Program-made: the position numbers and the translations under genes | Origin: Pieris napi | Taxonomy: Eukaryota > Arthropoda > Insecta > Lepidoptera > Pieridae | Assembly (NCBI RefSeq): GCF_905475465.1 | Contig: NC_062244.1 | Span: 4,538,501-4,602,500 of the forward strand | Direction of reading: 5' to 3' | DNA length: 64,000 nt | In this document: one piece after another, positions 1 through 11,244 of the stretch | Layout: the number at the start of each line of letters is the position of its first letter | Position numbering within the stretch: position 1 is the stretch's first letter | Notes under the pieces: model-generated | Database searches by the model: none | What the model was told of the DNA's origin: nothing | The model's input: the letters and a program-made list of their open reading frames with translations, nothing else

Positions 1-528
1 TAATAAGAATACACGCTACTACCATATATTGGCCTCAGATTGCATCCGTTCCTTTAATATTTTAGACACAAGATGTCATGTTGTCGATTGTTTTTATATT
101 TGAGACATATAGGTTTTCTTACGATGTTTTCCTTCATTCAAAGTCCATTGAAACACAGGATAAGAGTAACACGTTGAACTAGACCAACATTAGTCTTCTC
201 TTTAACTGAATAACTTTAAATAAAAATTATAATAAGGTTATTTCAAACCTCTCCTTAATAGGGCATACCTAATATATTATTATATTATATTTATATATTA
301 TATTATATATTATATTAATATTAAAATTTTACCTTATTACGAATCACTGACGTTGAGTGACGATTTTATGACGATCATTCTATGACTTAATTATTCAATT
401 ATACGCAATGTCTAGCTTTAACCATCATTCTATTATTTTACTATTATTACCTCTAGTACGTACATAAAGTAAGTAAAGACTTGTCGTCATGACCAAGTTC
501 CCTTCTAAAACATATATTTTAAATTTAC

Positions 529-637
529 CATTTGTTTCATCGACAGCCAGTATTCCCTTTCCATGACATACAATAGCTTCAGCAGTCTGCTGTAATTCTT
601 TTTGCAACTTCACAGGCAGGTATGAAAAGTGTGTCAT
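529..637 (-). CDS. Fructose-bisphosphate aldolase-like, first coding exon (partial gene)
   Basis: Class I aldolases split fructose-1,6-bisphosphate in cytosolic glycolysis. This exon encodes about 36 residues starting MTHFSYLPVKLQKELQ. It holds the family N-terminal block KGILAVDET, where usual aldolases have KGILAADES. The exon ends at a GT donor (complement of 527-528) just after the DETN codons. A TTTTCAG acceptor (complement of about 642-650) lies four bases before the ATG, so the exon is about 529-641 and an upstream 5'UTR exon is expected. The remaining exons would lie left of position 1. Changes in the normally near-invariant block (A to V, S to T) suggest a diverged paralogue rather than the main housekeeping enzyme. 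The catalytic lysine region is not in view, so activity cannot be judged. Confidence 0.75.
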
Positions 638-808
638 GATTCTGAAAATATGTTAAACCCTTAAGTACACAGAGAAAAAAACTTGGTTTATAACACATAA
701 TTCAAGCATGACTGAAAACTGTTCCTCAGTTCTCTGTAAATATAAACAGGAGGAGTTTTTATCGATAAATAAGCTACGACTGGTCCGTTCCAGTAAGCCG
801 AACCTAAT

Positions 809-969
809 GGCCGATTTACATTATCTTAGTGTTTAGGAGAGTGCTTTAGGATAGTACTTTAGTTGAAACATGTAAACGCTACTTGCTTTAGTAAACGCTA
901 CGCTAAACAACTTGCCTTTCAAGTTGTACCACAGCACTCTCCTAAACACTAAGATAATGTAAATCGGCC
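809..969 (+). repeat. MITE with long terminal inverted repeats, copy 1
   Basis: A 161-bp element begins GGCCGATTTACATTATCTTA and ends with the inverse of that sequence. The inverted arms are about 35-40 bp. A second copy lies at 6590-6750 in reverse orientation. No coding sequence is present, so it is a non-autonomous DNA element. Flanks are TAA-like on the left and TTTAA-like on the right, suggestive of a 3-bp TWA target duplication but not decisive. Confidence 0.7.
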
Positions 970-1758
970 TTTAAACCATGTATGTGTCTCAAACTATCAT
1001 AACTAGACGCTCACAATTGTCGAAGGTATAAGAGAACAAGCTAGGTGGCGTTGATAAGTTGTGTAGCAACATCAACGCCGCGTTCAGACAATTAGAGATT
1101 TGATATTATTGTATTATGTAAATTCATATATACTTACGAAATAAAGACAAATTTAATACACTTAAAATAACAAATTTAATAATATCTCAAGAAAGCATTA
1201 AAACAAATTAAGATTATATTGAATTAATTACTTACACGTAGCTTAAAACAGAATTATTGACGCGTCCGTCGGAACAAAGTATAAATTATGTAATAACTGT
1301 TTATTCATTCTAAGATAACTCTGCTGATAGTATATCTTCTCCAACATTAAGTTGTAAATAATAAATTCACTGATACACGCGTCGTGAGTGAGGTTCAAAA
1401 CAACAATTTAAGCTATATTATTTGGTCTTTGCCTTGTTCATTCGTTTTGGTTTGTAGCGTTCTGAGCGTTTTTTTCGTACAATACACTGCGACACCTGAT
1501 GTGTATGGCCACAATCACTGCGTTGACGTCATACCATAAAATGCACTAACAAAGTTTTTCTAGCCGCTAAGGATGTCTTCTCAACCATAGCCACCGGGGT
1601 CCTCGAGCCGGCCTGTTGGACTGGTTGAGGATCCCCCCTTAGATTAGAGAAATAGTAACCAAAACCATGCTTCCTCTACATATTAATGAATTAATATTAG
1701 GTTTATTCAAATAAACACTATATTATATTCATCAATAATGAAATTATTAATTTATTTA
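970..1758. other. Gene-free stretch
   Basis: No ORF or RNA gene is recognisable. The stretch is AT-rich with one GC-richer patch near 1580-1640. This patch could be an old retroelement remnant, but no domain can be read in it. Confidence 0.4.
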
Positions 1759-1998
1759 GGGTCTGTTTCACAATGTACGGATAAGTTCTACATAAGTTCC
1801 AAATTAGCTATTTATTACTTATTGGATATACTCTATTGTTGCGTTTCACGACTGTCAGATAGCGCTATTCGACACATAAAGTCCATCTATCATAAGTTAT
1901 GAGTCCGATGAAGTGTTAAATAGCACAATTTATCTTCCAAATAATTTATGTGTTGCATAGCTATTTGGTACTTTATCCATACATTGTGGAACAGACCC
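1759..1998 (+). repeat. MITE with GGGTCTGTTTCACA termini, copy 1
   Basis: A 240-bp element has terminal inverted repeats beginning GGGTCTG(T)TTCACAATG and is flanked by TTA on the left and TAA on the right. A second copy with the same internal sequence is at 25156-25397 in Orco intron 6. It is non-coding and internally conserved between the copies, including the stretch TTGCGTTTCACGACTGTCAG. Confidence 0.75.
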
Positions 1999-3384
1999 TA
2001 ACACTGAATAACTTTTTATGCTTAATTTACAATTATTATCCTGAGATTAGTGTACATTGAACAGTTAGGATTATGCCCGCAACTTTGGCCTACAATTTTA
2101 AGTGCGAATTAGAACTCTTAAATATCGATATCCGATAGTTATGACAGATGAGAGAGTTCCTAACATTGCTTTTGGTTTTTCCGAGTACTACACTTTTACA
2201 TAATTACCTACCACGACCAACCTCTCCCTGACTTCGACTACTGTAAAGCTTTATTTATAGTTCGTACTTAAAGTTCTCTGTGATAGTCAGCTCTATGTTT
2301 AATTAAAGCATACGATATATCGCAGGGTATTTTAATTGCGGTGATGCATATGCTACGATTTATGTCTTAACAAATTGCTACGTACGTACTTCGAATTTAC
2401 TTACGCACTTCAATTTCATTACGCACTCATAGGAAAATAATAAGATGACAATTTACAACGGGAAAAAATGAGCAAAAAGTGTTTTGATTTGTTGGTCTTG
2501 ATGTCATTATTAATTAAACACATAACAGTTACAGTATCCAAGTGATGAATAATTTTGCGGTTTGAAGTAAATATATTAAGTATAGAAAATTTCTACGTCA
2601 AAAGAGTAAAATAAACGTCTAGGGAATCCGTTATATTAGACTATTTAATGTAAGCATAAGTAACAGAAGACAGATGATCTTGAATCTATATTATAGTAAG
2701 TATTGAAGTTAGAACTGAGGCAAACCAGTATCTTCCATAAACTATATAATAAACCATATAAGGTAAATTACTGAAAATATTTATAGTTAACAAGAATAAG
2801 ATATTTGTTATTTATCCTTCACGAGCATGCGACATGGCAATGAACTATCTTTTACGTCAACTATTTACGTTAATTCTTGAAAAGGAAACTGAACGATTCC
2901 CTGAAGGAAAAATTGTGAATTTATCATATATATTTACAACAATGTACAATGTACATATTTGGTATTGAGGTACTAGGCCTGGATTCGTGAGTGCGTCTAA
3001 ATTATATTGATTTTTATAATTATTAAGGCTTTGAAAAATTATTATTTAAAGTAGTGGACTCTTATGGCTTCGCACAGCTGGATTGGATGTATTTTGGAAA
3101 TAGAATATCTGAAGTACTCTTGACTGTAAAAAATCCCCTGGGTCAATTCCTTATGTTACTAAGGAATAATGTAGCATTCACCGAGTTCAAAATTCATGAA
3201 ATCGGTCCAGTAGCTTATTGAGTACATTACTAACATATAGAAATATAAATCTATTCTCATTATATATTAAGGCCTGTATTTACTTTGATTAGTGATTAGT
3301 GCAGGTGATTATGACAATAATGAAGCATTGGAGAACCTAACATTTTAAATATGTATTGCGTCTCTTTGCGTTTTTTACAAAGTT
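1999..3384. other. Gene-free stretch with one possible retroelement tail
   Basis: No gene is recognised. Positions about 3120-3275 contain 'GTTCAAAATTCATGAAATCG' followed by 'GTCCAG', which resembles the 3' portion of RTE-type lepidopteran retroelements. The assignment is weak. Confidence 0.3.
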
Positions 3385-3650
3385 TATTACGGAGAGTGTT
3401 CGGAAGAATTGTTTGGGTTGATCCCTCCTGCCTCTTTTCAATACCGTACGAGCCGAACTAGCGAACTGTGGAATCGGCTCCCGGGGGGGGGGTCTTCCCT
3501 CAGAGATACGACCTCCAAATGTTCAAAAAGCGAGTCTACTCCTCCCTCAAAGGCCGGCAACGCACCCACTAAAAATGGGTGTCTATGGGCTGCGTAGACT
3601 GACCTTTTTGGTCGTCCTGCAAGCTCGTTTGCCCCCCTATTATATAAAAA
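3385..3650 (+). mobile_element. 3' end of a non-LTR retrotransposon (truncated)
   Basis: With frameshifts, the + strand reads RTSRTSELWNRLP and then the FKKRVYSSLKGRQR motif. These are typical of the last residues of a common lepidopteran LINE reverse transcriptase. A G-run of nine bases near 3483-3491 interrupts the frame. The fragment ends in the 'CTCGTTTGCCCCCC' tail followed by an A-rich stretch, as expected for a 5'-truncated LINE insertion. A related 3' end is at 9755-9922. Confidence 0.65.
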
Positions 3651-3872
3651 AAATATATATTCCCATTGGCCGTCTTACTGTGATACTAGTTTTATGCACG
3701 ATTATTTCCTGTATGTTTCAATATGTAATTAATTGTCATTTGAGACAGCGGATTTTATTACTAATTCAATTACAATATATTTTTGCCATTTGCATTTTAA
3801 ATAGGGTATATAAACTGAATCATTTTTAAGCTTTGTTAGCAATGTGATTTAGACGATATATATACGAAAAAC

Positions 3873-4076
3873 TAGTGGCTCTCATCCAGTTTGTAGGTTC
3901 GAAGCCTGGCTGTACACCAATGGACTTTGTGTATGTGCATATTTAACACTCGTTCTTACGGTGAAGGAAAGCACCGTCAGAAAACCAGCATGCCATAGAC
4001 GCAAAGAATCGAAGGCATGTATGTATCAGGCACAGACGGCTGATCACCTGCCTACAAATGATCTCAAAACAGATAT
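3873..4076 (+). mobile_element. tRNA-derived SINE, copy 1 (Metulj-like)
   Basis: The head contains a good RNA polymerase III B box (GGTTCGAAGCC near 3894). The body contains the motifs CACCAATGGACTTT, CGGTGAAGGAAA and CAGGCACAGACGGCTGATCA shared with copies at 13145-13410 and 28801-29064. The arrangement matches the abundant butterfly SINEs called Metulj. The 3' third is shortened relative to the other copies. Confidence 0.7.
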
Positions 4077-4324
4077 GTGTATTTTGTGATTTAGACTATC
4101 GTCTAATGCATCTTATCAGATAGTATCCCTAACTTTTATTCTAACTGATTTGAAATTATCGTGATTCATGTGTTTTTCATTTTCATTTGTCCTTTTTTAA
4201 TATTGTTACTTTCACTTTTTACTATGTTTAGATTGCTTTGGTTTATACTATTAGTTTTCATTCACAGTTTCATTTTGTCTGTATAAATTGTCTTGTGTAG
4301 TTTTGCACTCCTTGCGCTCATCAA

Positions 4325-4470
4325 TTTTTTTTATCATAATGGTTGCCTGAAAGAAATCGCCCGAAAGTGATAAGGCCGCCAGTTGCCCTCCTTTTTATTT
4401 TATAATTTTAATTTTACTATATTTCTGTATATTTGCAACGAAGTGTTAATAAATAAATCATATTTTACAA
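4325..4470 (+). mobile_element. Retroelement 3'UTR tail
   Basis: The stretch TGCCTGAAAGAAATCGCCCG followed by AAAGTGATAAGGCCGCC is a common lepidopteran LINE 3'UTR stem-loop. The same family appears in reverse orientation at 37735-37810. No coding part remains. Confidence 0.45.
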
Positions 4471-5131
4471 GTAAACATATAAACGATAACATAGTTCTAA
4501 GATAATTTAACTTAAACAGTTGTAAGAACCGATAATTCTTATCACCTTCTTGACTCGACGTTGCTGCCCCGTTATTCTTATTTTTGTGTTTGGTAAAAGT
4601 GTATACTTCCCCTCAATTGATGGATTGGCTTGTAGGGAGCTTTTGTATGCCCGCAGAAGAATAATTCCGTTCACTTTGCTAAGACATTAAAAATATAACA
4701 TTGTATTTATTAAATAAGCCTTTCGTGCCAATCCACACATCCATTTCTTGAGAATAAGGAACCTCACGGCGTTGCCTTTTACCGTAGGAGAACCTCCCTA
4801 GCGCAAACCTTAGTTGTACACATTGAAAGTTAAGTCAAATGCACTGAGGCAAACACTGCTCAAAACGTTTTATTATCAACAAATAACCAACCAAGCCAGC
4901 TAACAAAAAACATAAATCTTTAATCACCACAAAAACACACTCCACGGTCCGCTTATGGGCCCTGTAATTGTGGAATAATTTAGAATATCTATTAAATTTA
5001 ATGTTAGATAATGTAATATCTCATTATAAAACATCTGCAATAATGTTGACTGTATACGCCACTCAAGAATCCCCTGGGCCAATTGCGTCATAGGGAAAAC
5101 ATATTCAAAAACCTGACACAATCCTCCTTGA
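4471..5131. other. Upstream region of the first secreted-protein gene
   Basis: No gene is recognised. The only supported element is the TATA box at its right end. Confidence 0.4.
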
Positions 5132-5165
5132 ATATAAGCGACCGGCTTGCCTCGATCTCCTCATA
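5132..5165 (+). promoter_or_regulatory. Core promoter: TATA box and initiator-like TCAT
   Basis: TATAAG at 5132-5137 is followed about 30 bases later by TCATA at 5160-5164, the usual spacing of an insect TATA/initiator pair. This predicts a 5'UTR of about 70 bases before the ATG at 5234. Confidence 0.5.
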
Positions 5166-5233
5166 TCAACTAAAGTTGCAAACTTGTTGTGTCGTCTAAT
5201 AAAGTTGCATCAAAAATTAAAAATATTCCAATC

Positions 5234-5548
5234 ATGAATATCAGAATGTCTCCAATTTTAATGTGCATTTTGTGTGTTGCTATGGTACAAAGCAGAGTGA
5301 TTAAAATTGATAAAATTCCCATCAAAACCGAGATGATTATGAAGATTGCAATTCAAATGAACGACAAAGGTGACCCGGTAGCTAACATAAAGTTTATTGA
5401 GAAAGAAACAAAGAATCAGGAAGTACACAAGACTTTGAAGCCAGCAGTTGGATTTATACCTGACTTTAATGATCGAGCCGGTATTGTGGGAGGGAAATGT
5501 CCTTTAGGTCAAGTGAAGAGAGGACCAGCATGTGTGATTCTTGGGTAA
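5234..5548 (+). CDS. Small secreted protein with C-terminal KCP-x8-GPACV motif, paralogue 1
   Basis: The ORF encodes 104 aa. The first in-frame ATG is at 5234; upstream in-frame codons have no ATG, and a second ATG at 5246 is also possible. Residues 1-20 form a signal peptide (MNIRMSPILMCILCVAMVQS). The mature part would start RVIKIDKIP, matching RVINIDGIP in the paralogue at 8243. After cleavage only two cysteines remain, in GGKCPLGQVKRGPACV near the C-terminus, so one disulfide is likely. No named domain is recognised. Similar CP-x-GxxRxGxxCV endings occur in small secreted insect proteins of unknown function, which is recalled knowledge and not tested here. A TATA box and a poly(A) signal (AATAAA at 5686-5691) support a real short transcript without introns. 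Confidence 0.75.
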   Translation: MNIRMSPILMCILCVAMVQSRVIKIDKIPIKTEMIMKIAIQMNDKGDPVANIKFIEKETKNQEVHKTLKPAVGFIPDFNDRAGIVGGKCPLGQVKRGPACVILG

Positions 5549-5691
5549 TATACGACGTATAACTTTGGCACTGAGAAGTTTTCTGTTATTCTCTAAATTT
5601 TCTGCAGTTTTTGAGGTGAGCTCAAGTATAAGTATGGCTCCGGAATGCAGCGATTAAAATTAGCAGGAAAATGTTTTGTAAACTGAATAAA

Positions 5692-6589
5692 CATGTCATT
5701 TGGACCACAAATAGCTAGTTAGTAAAAAAACTAGTATGTGCATCGAAAGCGGTGGTCAAAAAGGATGAAAGATGAACAGTATTTAAAATAATGCTAAACT
5801 ATGTAAATCATTTTATTGCTTATAGTCTTGAATTGATTAGATTGTAAGACTGGTGTAAGCAGGTTTTTAAACTCGAAGGAGGCTGTTTGGTGATATGTAA
5901 TTATATAAAAATGCAAATGAGAGTGTACCCAAGAACTAGTCAGTTTTTGTATACATTCATGTACTTGTTATTATTACTGTGATATTATTGTAAAACGTTA
6001 TATTGTTCTAATAAAACAAATGATTATTTTATTTTGTCTATTGTTTTTACCTGGTTGTAGCTTTTTCTAAAACCTACCTATTAATGTTGGTGAAACAAGT
6101 GTGGTTAAATCTTTATAAAACTATTTAACATGTGAAATTTTTACCACAAAATAGGACTTAAGATTGGGCATTGAAATAATGGTGTGCTTAAGTTGTATTT
6201 TGTGGTTGGTGAAGTTAAAAAAAAGTTTGGAATTTATTTTTTAATGCGTTTCATCTATAGTCAATCTTGATTAATAATTTTTTACTTTCTCTGATCGAAG
6301 TTAAGTTGGATAAAATTTTCTTACAGGTTGACGAAACAAATTAACTTGAAGATTTAACAATACCATTTTATTATGATACCTATTTATTTCTAAGGGATTT
6401 TTATTTTTCTCTATTCTCTTATAATATTATTATTTTTTACTAGATACACGTAAAGAATAAAAAGCAAATATCAAAAATTTTATCTACAAAAATTGTGTTA
6501 ATAATAGTATTTTTGTTTTTTACTAGCCATTTTTGTTTCTTATGAGTACAACTAAATAGTTCCACAGCCAAAGATATCTTGTTTCTTAG
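5692..6589. other. Spacer between the secreted-protein genes
   Basis: AT-rich and without a recognisable gene. An additional AATAAA at about 6009-6014 could serve as an alternative polyadenylation signal for the upstream gene. Confidence 0.35.
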
Positions 6590-6750
6590 GGCCGATTTAC
6601 ATTATCTTAGTGTTTAGGAGAGTGCTTTAGTACAACTTGAAAGGCAAGTTCTTTAGCGTAGCGTTTACTAAAGCAAATAGCGTTTACATGTTTCAACTAA
6701 AGTACTATCCTAAAGCACTCTCTTAAACACTAAGATAATGTAAATCGGCC
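6590..6750 (-). repeat. MITE with long terminal inverted repeats, copy 2 (inverted)
   Basis: It has the same 161-bp family as 809-969, in opposite orientation as judged by the asymmetric centre. The flanks are TTA on both sides (TTA-GGGCC ... GGCCA-TTA), consistent with a 3-bp PIF/Harbinger-type target duplication. Confidence 0.7.
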
Positions 6751-7304
6751 ATTAGATGCAGCGCTTTCGTGAGTAGCAGCTTACTAAATTTAGGTTCGTG
6801 TGTCTCCGTTGCTACCACGTTCGTTTCCGGTTCTTGCTTGGCAGCCGCAGACTGGTGAGGCTGCTCTTCATTACATCAACATTATATATCCAACTTATAA
6901 GAATTCTTAACATGGATTCTGATATAACAAACACGCGGCTAACTTGACACGCGAGGTATGCCTTTATCTAAGCAAGGAGGTGACAGCAAATCTTCTCTTT
7001 TTCTTCGTAGTCTTCATTACTGAAGGTCGTGCCTCTCTTGCAAGGTCTAACCGCTACGCCGAGTTGCTGCCTCTACGCCCCTCTTGTCTCTGCTTGTATC
7101 TGGGCATATTAATTGGGCATACATAATTGTCACATTTAAAAAAAAATCAGAAACTTGATTTTCAATAAAGATTGCGATTCCGGCTTCAATTTTGCTCTGG
7201 TTTATTAATACAATACATGTAATGTATCGATGTATGTAATGCAACGAAAACATATTATATTTAAAATAACATATCTTATGATTTAAAAAAAATTGGAAGC
7301 TAGT
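6751..7304. other. Unassigned, partly GC-richer sequence
   Basis: Positions about 6755-7100 are richer in GC than the surroundings, but no ORF above 60 codons matches anything I know. An old retrocopy or transposon fragment is possible. Confidence 0.3.
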
Positions 7305-7606
7305 TGTTAGACATCAGCTCCGTCTAAACTCCATCGGACTGGCACAAAAGCTGGCACGACCACAGAGCAGGCGAAAAATCCTGAACGGCAAAAATATGAG
7401 AGTCTTTGCTCCAATTTTAATTGTGGAGTAAAGGACTCTAGGGCCGTGGGGATGAAGTGCACAGGCACTAACTAAACATTTAAGTTGGTGCTTGGGAGCA
7501 AGTACCAGAGTAGGTGTTTTTATCGACGAATAAGTATTTATATATTTATTGCGATAATACAGCAAAGAAATGCTGCCATGCCATGCTGCATTAAAGGTAC
7601 ACTGCC
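7305..7606 (+). mobile_element. Non-LTR retrotransposon C-terminal fragment
   Basis: Across several frames the + strand reads VFAPILIVE, then TLGPWG, and finally IQQRNAAM. These are the conserved C-terminal motifs of a LINE ORF (usual pattern FVPxxxETLGPWG ... QRISxxIQRGNAASxxGT). Stops and frameshifts make it a fossil. The same family is present at 40262-40500 on the - strand. Confidence 0.55.
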
Positions 7607-8185
7607 ACAGAAACCAAAATTTTGTTTTGGTTTTCTATTTTATTTATTATTATAAAGAATGAAATATATTTAGATTACATATTTACAATGTTAACTTAAC
7701 TAAGAGGGCCAAAGGGGCCAAGAATGAACTCTACAACGATGAACTTTTTTAGTGAAGTAGTAAGATTTTAAGCTTTTTAATCTATTTCGAAACACAAGTG
7801 TAACTAAATACAGACTCGTATGTCATGACAAATATACTATTAATGACTTATAAAATTAATTTCATTCAGAAATCAGCTTTACCTTTCAAAATAAATTGAC
7901 TGATTAATGTATATATGTTACTTAATTTTCTTGTATATACTTTTTACAAAAAATAATAGCTTTTAAGACGAAATTTAGTATCATTGATTTCCTAAAAACG
8001 ATAAATTGCTTATATTTTTAGCATGAAACAACAAACCCAACTAATTTGACAAAAACTATAAAAGGAAACAAATTTTCTCGACACTAAATATTATATGTGA
8101 ATCATTTTTGCCTCATTACACTTTAGGGTAAATCCGGAGACTACTCATTAATTCGATTATGACGTATCTATGACCAACTAGTAAG

Positions 8186-8217
8186 TATATAAACTACAAC
8201 AACGCGGTCATTCAGTT
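8186..8217 (+). promoter_or_regulatory. Core promoter: TATATAAA and TTCAGTT initiator
   Basis: TATATAAA at 8186-8193 lies 28 bases before the A of TTCAGTT (8211-8217). The motif matches the arthropod initiator TCAGT and the spacing is canonical. It predicts a 5'UTR of about 29 bases for the secreted-protein gene starting at 8243. Confidence 0.65.
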
Positions 8218-8242
8218 ATTTACTCTTTAATTCGAAGCTAAA

Positions 8243-8545
8243 ATGTTTATCGCACTGTTTGCCACCGTGTATCTACTAGCAATTTCAATTGAGGCTAGAG
8301 TTATAAATATTGATGGAATACCATTAACATCACAGGAGGTTATAATTAAAATCGATTTAAACAATGAATCGAATCCAACAGCTAGAGTTTGGATAATTGA
8401 AAGAGAACCGACAAATATGGAGGCAGGGTTCAAGAAAGTGGTGCCTACATTGGAGAATCGTAATTTTATTGATGATAACAAGTGCCCTGAAAATTCTAAG
8501 AGGATTGGACCAACATGTGTTGAGATTAAAAAACCAAAAAGCTAA
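8243..8545 (+). CDS. Small secreted protein with C-terminal KCP-x8-GPTCV motif, paralogue 2
   Basis: The ORF encodes 100 aa from the ATG at 8243, the first ATG after the predicted start site. The signal peptide is about residues 1-18 (MFIALFATVYLLAISIEA). The mature part starts RVINIDGIPLTSQEV and aligns along its length with the product of 5234-5548. Shared features are the RVI-x-ID-x-IP start, an acidic/Asn-rich centre with IxExE, and the two-cysteine ending KCPENSKRIGPTCV. A short lysine-rich tail follows the last cysteine. The gene has no intron and AATAAA lies at 8670-8675. The two genes are tandem, same-strand duplicates about 2.7 kb apart. The function is unknown; a secreted peptide of haemolymph, cuticle or reproductive tract is possible, but nothing in the sequence decides this. 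Confidence 0.75.
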   Translation: MFIALFATVYLLAISIEARVINIDGIPLTSQEVIIKIDLNNESNPTARVWIIEREPTNMEAGFKKVVPTLENRNFIDDNKCPENSKRIGPTCVEIKKPKS

Positions 8546-8675
8546 GGAGACTCAAACAAGACGATTCTAAGATACCCTTGGACTTTTGTGAATTGTGTTC
8601 TGTGATTACAAGTTTTGTAAGTCAAATAAGTGAGCCATTGTAGCCAAGTATGTGATTATGTGATGCCTTAATAAA

Positions 8676-9227
8676 TGTACAGATAAAGAAAAATAATAAT
8701 GTATTTTTTTCATCCATTAGAAGTTCCACTACAGCTGACGATGTCTGCAATTTATGTTCAATATTCGAGACATTCAGCACAAAATACTTCCTTTGAAATT
8801 CTAAGAGCGTTCTAAATCGAAATAAATTCACTTCCTTCATCCTTAAATGTTGAAATTCTTCGCAAGTACTTTATGATTCAAAGAAATTCCATAGAGTTTT
8901 TTAAAACCTTCTTATCTCATTGATTTAACTTCAGTCAAGAACAGTCTTTAAAGTTTTATTACCATGAAAAATAATTCTTAAATTTATAAATTTTCACAAG
9001 TATACAGTAAAATAAAAAAAATATTATTATTTTAATCAATTAAATTATTAATTCAAAATTATATGTAGTGATACCTATCGTAATGCGCTTAACAGTAGGC
9101 CAAATATTTAATATGCAATAAAAATAGATATTTTAGAGGTTTAGACCTCAATTCTGAACAAAGTTACCTTCTAAACATTTAGCGTTTGGAAGTTACGAGC
9201 AGACACGAAATAAAACTGGTACATATA
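8676..9227. other. Gene-free AT-rich stretch
   Basis: No gene or recognised repeat is visible. Confidence 0.4.
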
Positions 9228-9506
9228 TCTAATATAAAATTCACGTGTTGCGGTGTTTGTAGTTAAACTCCTCCGAAACGGCTTGACCGATTCTCATCAA
9301 ATTTTGTGTGCATATTGGGTATGTCTGAGAATCGGACAGTATATATTTTTCATCCCCCTAAATGTTAAGAGTCCACCCCTAAATTATTTTTATTTAATAT
9401 TTATATTTAAAAAAAATTTATGATACAGCATTAAAAAATACATACAACCCCTATTTTATATTATAAATGATATACATGGAAAAACGACGTTTGCCGGATC
9501 AGCTAG
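9228..9506 (+). mobile_element. Non-autonomous Helitron, copy 1
   Basis: The element starts TCTAATATAAAATTC and ends in a GC-bearing hairpin (ACGTTTGCC arm) followed by TCAGCTAG. It is flanked by A on the left and T on the right, as expected for Helitrons (5' TC, 3' CTRR, insertion between A and T). The internal motif CTCCTCCGAAACGG is shared with the copies at 11996, 23207 and 41128. No Rep/helicase ORF is present. Confidence 0.7.
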
Positions 9507-9754
9507 TAATATATATAAATATGTATGACATAAATATTACTCGGGAATAATGTATAATTCTGAAATAGAAAAATAAATCGGACATGTAGTTATTGAATTT
9601 ATACATTTATTTTAACCTTATTGTCTACCATTTCAAAAGAAAAAAAAACATAATAACAAATAATGGACTATGCAACTCTTGTGAATTCTGTCGGCGTCGG
9701 TGCATGCATCAAATTATCTCTGAGCAAGTTTTTTTTTCTATCTTTTATTGCTTA

Positions 9755-9922
9755 ATATAGAATTTCCGAACCAATTCGACTTAGGGTCCTTCAAAAGCGT
9801 ACCAATTCTTACAAGGCCGGCAACGCACTCGCGAGCCCTGCTGGCATTGAGAGTGTCCATGGGCGGCGGTATCACTTACCATCAGGGGAGCCTCCTGCCC
9901 GTTTGCCCCCTGTTCTAAAAAG
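9755..9922 (+). mobile_element. 3' end of a non-LTR retrotransposon
   Basis: The fragment contains 'AAGGCCGGCAACGCACTCGC' and 'GGCGGCGGTATCACTTACC', followed by 'GCCTCCTGCCCGTTTGCCCC' and an A-rich tail. This is the very common terminal segment of a lepidopteran LINE. Only the last codons and the 3'UTR remain. Confidence 0.7.
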
Positions 9923-11244
9923 AAAAAAAAAGATTTCAAAGGTTTAATCTTTGTGCCTGAAGGGCTATATTAAAAACTGTTTTACAAATCTTTAACTCCT
10001 TATAAACTAACGTAAAAAAAATACAATTAATACAAAAAACTAAATATTACAACAAACAGAGAAAAAAAAAAACTTTTTTATACCTTATACATAATATTAC
10101 ATCTATTTTAATCGGGTGTTATTTTAAGATTTGAGAGTAGACAAATAACAAGGCGTGGATCAATATACCTACGTAATACGTATGAGGTTGTCCGTACTCC
10201 GTATTCATTATTTGAATTGTTACATACAATTATATCAATTTTCAACTTTATAATATCAGTATAAATACATTTGTTAACATAATTTATATCACATATTTGG
10301 TACACACACGCGTTGTTCAAGACGTGGGCCGCTTAATGTACGACCCTTTTCAAGTAATCCACTTTTATCTCCTAACTTTACGTATAACTGAAGAGCACGT
10401 GTATACTCATTCTTAGAGAATACTTTTATCATATAACTTTTTGAAGCGTTATTTATTTAATTATCTAACCTATCCGTTATATACATAGGATTTGTTATCG
10501 ATAACATGTTACTTCATTTGTATAGTTACGAGCTAGGGGATCGGATAGAAAACGCCGTAGATTTCTTCAAGGGTTTATTTTCAATTAAATCTACAAGGAA
10601 TTTGTTTACAATAAAAACCGGAAATTACGCACAGAAATTCACTTTAATTACACGCACTTCACACAGTACTTTATCACTTGTCTTCACTATATTCGCACTT
10701 TATCTCTTCGGTGTTTATATCTTGAAATCGCATTCGAAACTGAACTGAACTAATCGGTCGCGTTCCGGCTCGCTTATATATACAATTTTCTTATATGTGA
10801 TTGACCCTCTCCTGAAACGGTCAGAAATCACTTTCACAAGTTCTCTAAGTAGTGGAAAAATCGAGAAACATTGCAGTCAACCCGTCTTCGTAACAGTATC
10901 AATGTTTTCTCATTGGCTAGGTTATGTAGCTGCTATTATTATTATTTGTTATTCGGAGAGACACTATTTTAATTTTGTTGTACTGTCACAAACATATTGT
11001 CATTGTTAAATAAGTTGTCAGTTTGTTCGATGTCCTGGTGGTCAAAAAAGCTATGTATAATTTGGGTTTCCAACACATTACTATAAACTCCTATTTAATA
11101 ATAATAAAGTGACTTATCCTCAATGGATGTGATCAGCAGCTATTTTAGTGATCAATTGGCTTTCTGACGGAAATTAACCCAATGAACTGTTACTAATCAA
11201 TTATGACTAATTTCGTCTTGTCCATCAAAATTATGTAAAGGTCA
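9923..11244. other. Gene-free stretch
   Basis: Short ORFs here show no recognisable motif and no codon structure I trust. Positions about 10490-10760 contain a run of tcac-rich sequence followed by TATATATA, which could be a decayed LTR or promoter of a mobile element. The identity is unknown. Confidence 0.3.

Noticed and set aside
260..330. AT-rich stretch with many short palindromes
   Set aside because: Simple TAT/ATA low-complexity sequence; no origin or regulatory role can be supported.
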